Source: W11650 sp041844915
GTDB taxonomy: Bacteria; Bacillota; Clostridia; Lachnospirales; Vallitaleaceae
NCBI GenBank assembly: GCA_041844915.1
Contig: JBGZBY010000116.1
Location: 1-5,755 of the forward strand
Direction of reading: 5' to 3'
Length of the DNA: 5,755 bases
The notes under the pieces were generated by a model, which was given only the letters and a program-made list of their open reading frames with translations, did not search any database and was not told the DNA's origin. The position numbers and the translations under genes are program-made. Positions 1 through 5,553 of this stretch are shown here, piece after piece (position 1 is the stretch's first letter; each line of letters opens with the position of its first letter).

Positions 1-1
1 G

Positions 2-319
2 CCCGGGCACAGCGAGCATCATACCGGACTTTGCATGGATGTCAGCTCGGCCAGCGTGGGATTTGATTTGATTGAGCGCTATGGACAGACCGGAGAAGGG
101 AAGTGGTTAGCAGAGAATGCGCATTTCTATGGCTTTGTGATTCGCTATCCGCAGGGCAAAGACGAGCTGACGGGCTACAGCTATGAGCCTTGGCATATCC
201 GCTATTTCGGGGTGCCGCTGGCAACCTATTTATACCAGACAGGGCTTTGCTATGAGGAATTTTTGGCCTTGCAGCAGGGAAAACAGCCGGAGGAAGTGAA
301 GATAAGCAGCGCGCAGTGA
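2..319 (+). CDS. VanY-type D-alanyl-D-alanine carboxypeptidase, C-terminal part (5' end outside window)
   Basis: The reading frame is open from base 2 to a TGA at 317-319, giving 105 residues that start mid-protein. It shows the signature of the VanY/DacB (peptidase M15B) zinc carboxypeptidases. An SEHHTGLCMD segment at visible residues 4-13 matches the family SxHxxGxxxD motif, with His6 and Asp13 as predicted zinc ligands. An EPWHIRYFG segment at residues 62-70 supplies the predicted catalytic Glu62 and third zinc ligand His65. The family removes the terminal D-Ala from peptidoglycan stem peptides outside the membrane. The N-terminal signal or membrane anchor expected for such enzymes lies off the window. 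Everything needed for the zinc site is present, so the visible part looks intact. An in-frame ATG at 35 lies inside the zinc motif and cannot be the true start. There is no sign of a van resistance cluster, so a housekeeping wall-trimming role is more likely than glycopeptide resistance; that is inference. Confidence 0.9.
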   Translation, partial: PGHSEHHTGLCMDVSSASVGFDLIERYGQTGEGKWLAENAHFYGFVIRYPQGKDELTGYSYEPWHIRYFGVPLATYLYQTGLCYEEFLALQQGKQPEEVKISSAQ

Positions 320-345
320 AATAAAAGTCGGATCAGCGGATAGTA

Positions 346-716
346 AGGGGCAATAAGGCGCTGCCAAAGCGCTGGCAAAGCCTCGATAAGGGCGGGGTAT
401 CGGCAAGGCGAAGAAAGGCAATAAGGAGCCGATAAGGCGGTAACAAAGTAGGGGCATGGGTATCAATAAGACGGAGGAAGGGCAATAAAGTGCCGATAAA
501 GAGGCAGCAAGTCCCGATAGAGCCAATCAGACGATAAGGTATCAACGGGGTGTTAACAGGGCGAAGGAAGGGCAATAAAATGATAGCGAAGCCCTAAAGA
601 CCATAAGACTCCAATAAAGTGCTGCGAGCTATCAATAAGGCATAGAAAGGTAATAAGACGACAGCCGGGTATTGGCAAGGCAGGAAGGGAAATAAAATGC
701 CAATAAGGCAATAAAT
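346..716 (+). repeat. Degenerate CAATAARG/GATAARG repeat region in a gene-free spacer
   Basis: The spacer between the vanY-type gene and rarA is crowded with variants of CAATAARG and GATAARG, all on the + strand. CAATAA words (or one-base variants) begin at 351, 419, 464, 483, 573, 612, 633, 651, 690, 701 and 709. GATAA words begin at 385, 431, 495 and 533. A longer unit is visible three times: GGAAGGGCAATAAAGTGCC at 476-494, a near copy at 566-582, and another at 683-701. A more diverged copy lies at 413-430. Copies at 413, 476 and 683 are followed directly by RATAARG. Spacing is irregular (90 and 117 bases between the best copies), so this is neither a simple tandem repeat nor a CRISPR array. 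No ORF in this stretch has a supporting ribosome site or family resemblance. Function unknown. Confidence 0.6.
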
Positions 717-723
717 ATTTATT
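710..723. promoter_or_regulatory. 14-bp perfect AT palindrome upstream of rarA
   Basis: AATAAATATTTATT at 710-723 is identical to its own reverse complement. It marks the right edge of the repeat-rich spacer and lies about 167 bases before the rarA start chosen here. Such a site could be an operator for a dimeric DNA-binding protein, but AT-rich palindromes also arise by chance, and no matching promoter is clear around it. A TAAAAT at 764-769 could be a -10 element but lacks a convincing -35. Confidence 0.25.
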
Positions 724-889
724 AAGGTTAAGGATAATTTAGAAAAAGCGGGATGACCCTACTTAAAATAGAGAGATTTAAGACCGAGGACAGCTGCAAG
801 AGTATGTGACAGCATGTAGCAAAGGAATGAACAAGCGCCGCAGGGAAATGGAAAAAACGAAAGCTTTAAGGAAAGAGGGATTGGGTGCT

Positions 890-2206
890 ATGGATTTATT
901 TGATTATATGAGAACGACGACGCTGGAAAAGGAGTCGCCCCTAGCTGTCCGGATGCGCCCAAAAACGATTGACGAGGTGGTCGGACAGGAGCATATTTTA
1001 GGAAAAGATAAGCTGCTGTACCGAGCGATCAAGGCCGATCGAATCAGTTCCGTGCTTTTTTATGGGCCGCCCGGTACCGGTAAAACAACCTTGGCAATGG
1101 TAATTGCCGGTACGACAAAGTCGGGCTTTTTGCAGATGAATGCAACCGTTGCTGGGAAAAAGGACATCATGGAGGTGGTCGATCAGGCCAAGCATGAGCT
1201 GGCGATTTCCGGCCGCCGGACGATTTTGTTTATTGACGAAATTCATCGCTTTAACAAGGCGCAGCAGGATGCGCTTTTGCCCTATGTGGAGGACGGAACG
1301 GTAATCCTGATTGGGGCAACGACGGAAAACCCCTATTTTGAGGTAAATAAAGCATTGGTTTCTCGCTCGCAGATATTTTTGCTGGAAAGGTTGAAGGCGG
1401 CGGATATTAAAAAGCTTTTGTACAGGGCGGTTGAGCAGGACGCGAAGCTGATAGCGCAGGGGCTGGTTTTGACAGAGGAGGCTGCCGGTTTTTTGGCGGA
1501 AATGGCTGACGGTGATGCCAGAACGGCGCTAAATGCTTTAGAGCTGGGAGCGATGACGACGGCCGCCCAAGAAAGCGGCAGGATTGTGATAGACCTAGCA
1601 GTTGCCGAGGAGTGCATCCAAAGACGGGCAATTCGCTATGATAAAAATGGCGACGAGCACTATGATATTATCTCGGCCTTTATCAAGTCGATGCGAGGCT
1701 CGGACGCTGACGCGGCAATCTATTATTTGGCAAGAATGCTCTATGCCGGCGAGGACCCCAAATTCATAGTTCGGCGGGTGATTATCTGCGCGGCTGAGGA
1801 TGTAGGCAATGCCGATCCCAGAGCGCTGGAGGTAGCGGTTGCCGCCGCCAGAGCAGTGGAGTTTGTGGGAATGCCGGAGGCACAGATTATTTTAAGTCAG
1901 GCGGTCAGCTATATCGCTACTGCACCAAAGAGCAATGCCGCCTATCTGGCGATCGGACAGGCGATGCAGGATGTAAAAAGTATTACCATATCGTCGATTC
2001 CGGTTTATTTAAAGGATGCCAGCTACCAAGGGGCCAAGGAGCTGGGACATAGCGGTTATCGCTATGCCCACGACTATTTCAATCACTATGTTCGTCAGCA
2101 GTACCTGCCGGATGAATTGGTCGGCAGGCAGTATTATCAGCCAACAAAGCAGGGCTACGAAAGAAAAATCAGCGAATGGCTGGAATATTTAAAAAAGGGA
2201 GAATGA
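890..2206 (+). CDS. rarA: Replication-associated recombination protein A (RarA/MgsA), AAA+ ATPase
   Basis: RarA is a DNA-dependent AAA+ ATPase related to clamp-loader subunits and eukaryotic WRNIP1. It acts at stalled replication forks and on single-strand DNA ends. The 438-residue product shows Walker A GPPGTGKTT at 59-67, Walker B LFIDEIHRF at 113-121, sensor 1 GATTENP at 142-148, an SRSQ arginine-finger candidate (Arg159), and a sensor-2 region GDARTALNALE at 208-218. The C-terminal tetramerisation part follows, with KSMRGSDADAAIYYLARML at 266-284, EDVGNADP at 303-310 and GHSGYRYAHDY at 386-396. The frame is open back to a GTG at 806, adding 28 residues. I prefer the ATG at 890 because MDLFDYM is the usual family N-terminus and a GAGGG site (875-879) sits 10 bases upstream, whereas sites for the ATGs at 827 and 848 are too close. 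The length is normal for the family and the gene looks intact. It converges with the small membrane protein gene, with 10 bases between their stops. Confidence 0.95.
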   Translation: MDLFDYMRTTTLEKESPLAVRMRPKTIDEVVGQEHILGKDKLLYRAIKADRISSVLFYGPPGTGKTTLAMVIAGTTKSGFLQMNATVAGKKDIMEVVDQAKHELAISGRRTILFIDEIHRFNKAQQDALLPYVEDGTVILIGATTENPYFEVNKALVSRSQIFLLERLKAADIKKLLYRAVEQDAKLIAQGLVLTEEAAGFLAEMADGDARTALNALELGAMTTAAQESGRIVIDLAVAEECIQRRAIRYDKNGDEHYDIISAFIKSMRGSDADAAIYYLARMLYAGEDPKFIVRRVIICAAEDVGNADPRALEVAVAAARAVEFVGMPEAQIILSQAVSYIATAPKSNAAYLAIGQAMQDVKSITISSIPVYLKDASYQGAKELGHSGYRYAHDYFNHYVRQQYLPDELVGRQYYQPTKQGYERKISEWLEYLKKGE

Positions 2207-2231
2207 TCTTGAAAAATCACTCCTCCTTTTT
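2192..2231. terminator. Possible bidirectional terminator overlapping two convergent gene ends
   Basis: AAAAAGG near 2192-2198 can pair with CCTTTTT at 2225-2231, and GAG/CTC next to it can extend the stem with a bulge. The A-run and T-run give a terminator-like hairpin on either strand, between the convergent rarA and small membrane protein genes. The stem is weak and imperfect, the T-run is part of the stem, and both halves lie largely inside coding sequence. Confidence 0.3.
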
Positions 2232-2441
2232 GGAGATTTCTTCCAATAACCGGCGGCGTTCTTCTTCTTTTTTATGAAAGCGCAAGATAAAATAGGCGAA
2301 TACGCCCAAAACAAAGCTAAGCGCCAGCACCAGTACCGTCAGAGCAGGCGGCGCGCCCGAAAGGGCAAGAAAAAGAACGGAAATATTGAGCAGAACAAAT
2401 AGGGTGGTTAAAATTAAAAATAAGATACGTTTTTTATTCAT
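2217..2441 (-). CDS. Small two-TM membrane protein with charged C-terminal tail, function unknown
   Basis: This 74-residue product has two hydrophobic segments, roughly residues 5-28 and 32-53, joined by a short GAPPA turn. A strongly charged tail, FHKKEEERRRLLEEISKKEE, follows and is likely helical and cytoplasmic. The layout recalls LapA-like (DUF1049) proteins, two TM helices plus a short coiled-coil tail, but the sequence resemblance is not good enough to assign the family. The ATG at 2439-2441 is preceded on its own strand by GGAGGAG (2444-2450), a strong if rather close ribosome site. The frame stays open upstream to 2597, but those extra 52 codons have no such site and would place an atypical sequence before the hydrophobic part, so I excluded them. 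It runs opposite to rarA, ending 10 bases from it, and is divergent from hflX. The strong ribosome site and membrane-protein composition make it a probable real gene. Confidence 0.7.
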   Translation of the reverse strand: MNKKRILFLILTTLFVLLNISVLFLALSGAPPALTVLVLALSFVLGVFAYFILRFHKKEEERRRLLEEISKKEE

Positions 2442-2708
2442 AGCTCCTCCATGGCTGCCGAGATAAGGAAATAGCGGCATAAATTTATATTTTGCGGCAA
2501 GGGACAGCTTCCTGAAGCCGCGATTTATATTTTTGGGAACATTGTATAGGAGTATTGTAAAGGATAAAGAAAAGAAAAGCAAGAGGGCAGAGAGCATTTA
2601 CATCCGGCGAAGCGGCTTTGCCGGAAGGAGCCGCTATTGGTCTGAGGCTGGGCCTGCTGCGATTATTGCGGCGAAAATAAATTTTGGAAGTACAGGAGAA
2701 AAGAAAAA
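2442..2708. other. Divergent intergenic region with several hairpins, leader of hflX
   Basis: This 267-base stretch separates the divergent starts of the small membrane protein gene and hflX. I see no gene in it. On the + strand it holds an 11-bp direct repeat ATTTATATTTT (2483-2493 and 2523-2533) flanking a GCGGC/GCCGC inverted repeat (2494-2498, 2517-2521). A strong hairpin can form by CCGGCGAAG (2604-2612) pairing with CTTTGCCGG (2616-2624). A competing stem pairs AGCGGCT (2611-2617) with AGCCGCT (2629-2635). A 7-bp hairpin with a TTA loop lies at 2656-2672. TTGGGA (2533-2538) and TGTAAA (2557-2562), 18 bases apart, are a weak promoter candidate. No stem is followed by a T-run. It does not match a riboswitch class I can recognise. 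Confidence 0.4.
2694..2700 (+). promoter_or_regulatory. Ribosome binding site of hflX
   Basis: AGGAGAA lies 8 bases before the ATG at 2709. The strong match and ideal spacing fix the hflX start. Confidence 0.8.
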
Positions 2709-3962
2709 ATGAAGGAACGAGATCAATCACAAACACAGGAAAGGCTGGTGCTTTTTGCCGTCACTGAAAAGGGGGAGGTCAAAAAAGCCGAGGATTCTTT
2801 GATTGAATTGACAGAGCTGGCGCAGACAGCGGGCGGAGAGGTGGTCGGAAAAATGATTCAACCCCTGGAGGCGCGCAATAAAAAGACCTATCTTGGCAAG
2901 GGCAAGGTGGAGGAGCTAAGGGAATTGATTGAGGAAACCGGAGCGCAGGCAGCGGTTGCCGATGACGAGCTGTCGCCCAGCCAAATCCGCAATTTGGAGG
3001 AGGCTCTTGGAATCAAGGTTCTGGATCGGGCGCTGCTGATCTTAGATATTTTTGCGCAAAGAGCTACAACCAGAGAGGGTATTTTGCAGGTGGAGGCGGC
3101 GCAGCTGGCGGATGGCTTGACCAGACTGATTGGCGAGGGGCATGCGCTTTCCCGCCAAGGCGGCGGAATTGGTACGAGGGGAGCCGGAGAAAAAAAGCTG
3201 GAAACCGATCGCAGACATATTCGCCTGCGGCTGGGGAATTTGCGCAAGGAATTAAAGGAGCTGGAAGCGCAGCGGGAAATGAACAGGGAAATTCGCAGAA
3301 AGCAGGGCTATCCGATGGTGGCAATTGTTGGCTATACCAATGCCGGAAAATCTTCGCTGCTCAATAAACTGACTGAAGCGGAGGTGCTGGCCGAGGATAA
3401 GCTGTTTGCCACATTGGATACGACTACGCGCAAGCTGGAGCTGAGCAGCAAGCAGATGGTGATGCTGACCGATACGGTCGGTTTTATTCGTAAGCTGCCA
3501 CATCATTTGGTTGAAGCATTTCGTTCGACCCTAGAGGAAGCGGCGGTTGCCGATTTGATTCTGCATGTGGTGGACGGCGCCAATCCCTTTGAAGAAAAGC
3601 ACAGGGAGGTCGTATACGAAACACTGGAAAAAATCGGCGCTGATAAGATTCCGGTGATTACGGTTTTTAATAAAAAGGATATCTGGCAGGAGCATACGAT
3701 TTTGCGGGATTCCTTGGCGGAGCTTTCGGTCGATGTTTCTGTCAAGACCGGAGAAGGACTGGATATACTTTTAGCGAAGGTGGAGGAAATGATTCGGCGC
3801 TTAAAGCCCTATATTTGTACTACGATCAGCTATGCCGACGGGCAGAAGGTAGATTTTATCCGGCGCTACGGGCAGGTGGTCAAGGAGGAATACACGGAAA
3901 GCGGAACCTATATTGAAGCCTATTTGGAGGAAGCCTATATCCGGAAGCTGGGATTGAGCTAA
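2709..3962 (+). CDS. hflX: GTPase HflX, ribosome-associated
   Basis: HflX is a TRAFAC-class (Obg-HflX superfamily) GTPase that binds the 50S subunit and, in studied species, splits stalled 70S ribosomes under heat or antibiotic stress. The 417-residue product has the N-terminal HflX domain (about 10-190), including YLGKGKVEEL at 61-70 and the glycine-rich RQGGGIGTRGAGEKKLETDR at 149-168, then a charged helical linker. The G domain follows: G1 GYTNAGKSS at 208-216, a G2 region FATLDTTTRK at 233-242, G3 DTVGF at 255-259, G4 NKKD at 321-324 and G5 SVK at 344-346. A C-terminal subdomain fills about 365-417. All nucleotide-binding motifs are intact and the length is typical. The start is set by AGGAGAA 8 bases upstream. 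In proteobacteria hflX sits with hfq and hflKC; here it is flanked by unrelated genes and probably monocistronic, since a structured leader precedes it and terminator-like hairpins follow. Confidence 0.96.
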   Translation: MKERDQSQTQERLVLFAVTEKGEVKKAEDSLIELTELAQTAGGEVVGKMIQPLEARNKKTYLGKGKVEELRELIEETGAQAAVADDELSPSQIRNLEEALGIKVLDRALLILDIFAQRATTREGILQVEAAQLADGLTRLIGEGHALSRQGGGIGTRGAGEKKLETDRRHIRLRLGNLRKELKELEAQREMNREIRRKQGYPMVAIVGYTNAGKSSLLNKLTEAEVLAEDKLFATLDTTTRKLELSSKQMVMLTDTVGFIRKLPHHLVEAFRSTLEEAAVADLILHVVDGANPFEEKHREVVYETLEKIGADKIPVITVFNKKDIWQEHTILRDSLAELSVDVSVKTGEGLDILLAKVEEMIRRLKPYICTTISYADGQKVDFIRRYGQVVKEEYTESGTYIEAYLEEAYIRKLGLS

Positions 3963-3971
3963 GTCCGAAGC

Positions 3972-4008
3972 AAAGCCCTAAGACCTGCTCTGACAGGGAA
4001 GGCTTTTT
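3972..4008 (+). terminator. Candidate intrinsic terminator of hflX
   Basis: AAAGCC at 3972-3977 pairs with GGCTTT at 4001-4006. A nested CCTG (3984-3987) / CAGG (3994-3997) stem closes a 6-base loop, and the outer stem runs into TTTTT. It starts nine bases after the hflX stop codon. The internal loops make the hairpin imperfect. Confidence 0.5.
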
Positions 4009-4044
4009 GATTTGGCAAGCTCCTCTGCTTCGGCAGGCGGAGGC

Positions 4045-4064
4045 AGAGCGGCTTTGCGCTTTTT
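4045..4064 (+). terminator. Second candidate terminator downstream of hflX
   Basis: AGAGCG (4045-4050) pairs with CGCTTT (4057-4062, one G-U pair) around a GCTTTG loop and is followed by two more Ts. Just upstream, CTGC-TTCG-GCAG at 4025-4036 forms a short hairpin with the very stable UUCG tetraloop. Together with the hairpin at 3972-4008 this could be a tandem terminator that isolates thyA from hflX. Alternative pairings exist, for example CTCTGC 4023-4028 with GCAGAG 4043-4048. Confidence 0.4.
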
Positions 4065-4112
4065 GTAGGGAGGTTAGAGAGTTTTTGGCTTTTAGAAAGA
4101 TGATTTTCGGCA

Positions 4113-4142
4113 ATGGGAAAGCAGAAGAAAGCTATTTATAAT
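4113..4142 (+). promoter_or_regulatory. Candidate sigma-A promoter of thyA
   Basis: TATAAT at 4137-4142 is a perfect -10 element. The -35 match is poor: ATGGGA at 4113-4118 with an 18-base spacer, or TGGGAA with 17. Transcription would begin near 4149, leaving about 25 bases of leader before the thyA ATG with its AAAGGA ribosome site at 4163-4168. The position, after the candidate terminators and just before the gene, supports the call. Confidence 0.45.
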
Positions 4143-4173
4143 GATAAAGCAGCAATAAAAGGAAAGGATAGTA

Positions 4174-5004
4174 ATGAGCAGAGCAGATAAGATTTTTACG
4201 GAAATGTGCCGCAATATAATCGATCATGGATATTCCTCGGAGGGGGAAAAGGTTCGGCCGCGCTGGGAGGATGGAACGCCGGCGCATACGCTGAAGCAGT
4301 TTGCCGTGGTCAATCGCTATGATTTGGCTGAGGAATTTCCGATTTTGACCTTGCGGCCGACCGCATTTAAAAGCGCGATTGACGAGATTTTGTGGATTTG
4401 GCAGAAAAAATCCAATAATATTAAGGATTTGAACAGTAAAATCTGGGATAGCTGGGCGGACGAGAGCGGCAGCATCGGCAAGGCATACGGCTATCAGCTG
4501 GGCGTTCGGCATCGCTATCAGGAGGGAATGTTTGATCAGGTTGATCGGGTGCTTTTTGACCTGAAAAATAATCCTTATTCCCGACGTATTATGACGAATT
4601 TGTATGTACATCAGGATTTGGCGGAAATGCATCTCTATCCCTGCGCCTATGGCATGACCTTTAATGTGACGGGCAGGCGCCTGAATGGGATTTTGAACCA
4701 GCGCTCCAATGACGTTTTGGTGGCGAATAACTGGAATGTGGTGCAGTATGCCGTGCTGATGCATATGCTGGCGCAGGTATCGGAACTGGAAGCGGGCGAG
4801 CTGGTGCATGTGATTGCTGACGCGCACATCTATGACCGGCATATTCCGCTGGTCGAGGAAATGCTACAAAGACCGAGCTATCCGGCGCCGATATTTAAAA
4901 TCAATCCGGAGATTCGTGATTTTTATGAGTTTACCGTTGATGATTTTGAACTGGAAAATTATCAAAAAAATGAGCAGATCAAAGGGATTCCGGTGGCAGT
5001 GTAA
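4174..5004 (+). CDS. thyA: Thymidylate synthase
   Basis: ThyA methylates dUMP to dTMP using 5,10-methylenetetrahydrofolate, leaving dihydrofolate; it is the cytosolic source of new dTMP for DNA. The 276-residue product carries the nucleophilic Cys157 in a YPCAYG motif. Arg137-Arg138 (YSRRIM) are the cross-subunit phosphate-binding arginines. Asn180 lies in QRSND (176-180), the dUMP-binding segment, and DAHIY at 216-220 is the conserved DxHxY motif. The C-terminus ends in PVAV, as expected for the closing tail of the family. KSNNIKDLN (79-87) and GKAYGYQLG (102-110) resemble the Bacillus/Clostridia type rather than the E. coli type. YPC replaces the usual PPC, and ANNWNVVQY (184-192) stands where GxPFNxxxY is common. 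The start is supported by AAAGGA 5 bases upstream. No dihydrofolate reductase gene follows within the window, although the reaction needs one for folate recycling; it may lie elsewhere. Confidence 0.97.
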   Translation: MSRADKIFTEMCRNIIDHGYSSEGEKVRPRWEDGTPAHTLKQFAVVNRYDLAEEFPILTLRPTAFKSAIDEILWIWQKKSNNIKDLNSKIWDSWADESGSIGKAYGYQLGVRHRYQEGMFDQVDRVLFDLKNNPYSRRIMTNLYVHQDLAEMHLYPCAYGMTFNVTGRRLNGILNQRSNDVLVANNWNVVQYAVLMHMLAQVSELEAGELVHVIADAHIYDRHIPLVEEMLQRPSYPAPIFKINPEIRDFYEFTVDDFELENYQKNEQIKGIPVAV

Positions 5005-5023
5005 AGCCGGAAGCCATAAGAAG

Positions 5024-5071
5024 CAGGCGCCGATTTATTTCCTAATAAGTCAAAGCATGGAAACGGCGCTG
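5024..5071 (+). other. Inverted repeat in the thyA-GNAT spacer
   Basis: CAG(G)CGCCG at 5024-5032 can pair with CGGCGCTG at 5064-5071, giving 8 bp with one bulged G and an AT-rich loop of 31 bases. There is no T-run, so it is not a standard terminator. It might limit read-through or protect message ends in the 90-base gap, or be chance. Confidence 0.25.
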
Positions 5072-5094
5072 GCGGGCATGGAAAGGAAACGGAA

Positions 5095-5553
5095 ATGCGC
5101 TTAGAAAAGCTTGGAAAGGAAAATGTGGAAGCATATATTACGTATTTGAAGCTGGCAATAGAGCTGGAGCCGGAGCTGATGACGACAGATCAGGTCAATG
5201 AAAGTGAAATTCGAGCCAGAATGGACGATGACTTTTATAAGAGAACGACTTCCGTTTTAGCATTTGACGGAGATAAGGTAGTCGGCAGGATAGAATATCA
5301 TTTTTATGGCTGCATACAGGACGGATACCGGATGTGCTATGTGGATTGGGTCTATGTTTTGCCGGAATATAGAAAAAAAGGTGTTGCCAAGGAGCTGTTT
5401 TCGGAAATGGAAGCGGACTCCGGCCGACAGGGAATTCATCAGTATTATTTGATTCGGGCAGAAAATGAGGCGGCGTCGGCATTTTATCGAAGCTTTTCCA
5501 ATGCGGAGATGAGCGAGGCGCCTATATTAAGGAAAGCCTTGCGGAGCTTCTAA
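5095..5553 (+). CDS. GNAT-family N-acetyltransferase, substrate unknown
   Basis: The 152-residue product has the GNAT fold signature. A beta-4 strand, YVDWVYVLPEY (82-92), leads into the acetyl-CoA pyrophosphate-binding turn RKKGVA (93-98; family Q/RxxGxG/A) and the following helix KELFSEME (99-106). NEAASAFYRSF (124-134) is the usual motif B helix near the C-terminus. The N-terminal half (about 1-55) is helical and acidic, and VLAFDGDKVVGRIEYHF (54-70) gives the central beta strands. The family moves acetyl from acetyl-CoA to an amine, but the substrate (small molecule, peptide or protein N-terminus) cannot be read from the sequence. The ATG at 5095 has GAAAGGA (5081-5087) 7 bases upstream. 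It lies 90 bases after thyA on the same strand with no clear terminator between, so read-through from thyA is plausible. The final strands look short, but no frameshift is evident. Confidence 0.85.
   Translation: MRLEKLGKENVEAYITYLKLAIELEPELMTTDQVNESEIRARMDDDFYKRTTSVLAFDGDKVVGRIEYHFYGCIQDGYRMCYVDWVYVLPEYRKKGVAKELFSEMEADSGRQGIHQYYLIRAENEAASAFYRSFSNAEMSEAPILRKALRSF

Noticed and set aside
1..319. Glycopeptide resistance (van) cluster
   Set aside because: Only a VanY-type carboxypeptidase is visible; no ligase, dehydrogenase or VanX gene is present, and such enzymes are common wall-trimming proteins in Firmicutes.
346..716. CRISPR array
   Set aside because: The repeats are short, diverged and irregularly spaced, with no constant repeat/spacer length and no cas genes nearby.
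2442..2597. 52-codon N-terminal extension of the small membrane protein
   Set aside because: The internal ATG at 2441 has a strong GGAGGAG site; the upstream start has none, and the extension would overlap the repeats and hairpins of the leader.
2888..3745. Several minus-strand frames opposite hflX
   Set aside because: They are shadows of the hflX coding frame, without ribosome sites or recognisable domains.
4132..4842. Long minus-strand open frame (236 codons) opposite thyA
   Set aside because: It lies antisense to a fully convincing thymidylate synthase, has no family resemblance, and its His/Ile-rich composition is what the antisense frame of thyA codons would give.
4814..5104. Plus-strand 96-codon frame spanning the end of thyA and the spacer
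   Set aside because: It overlaps thyA out of frame for most of its length, and the basic, low-information product resembles no family.
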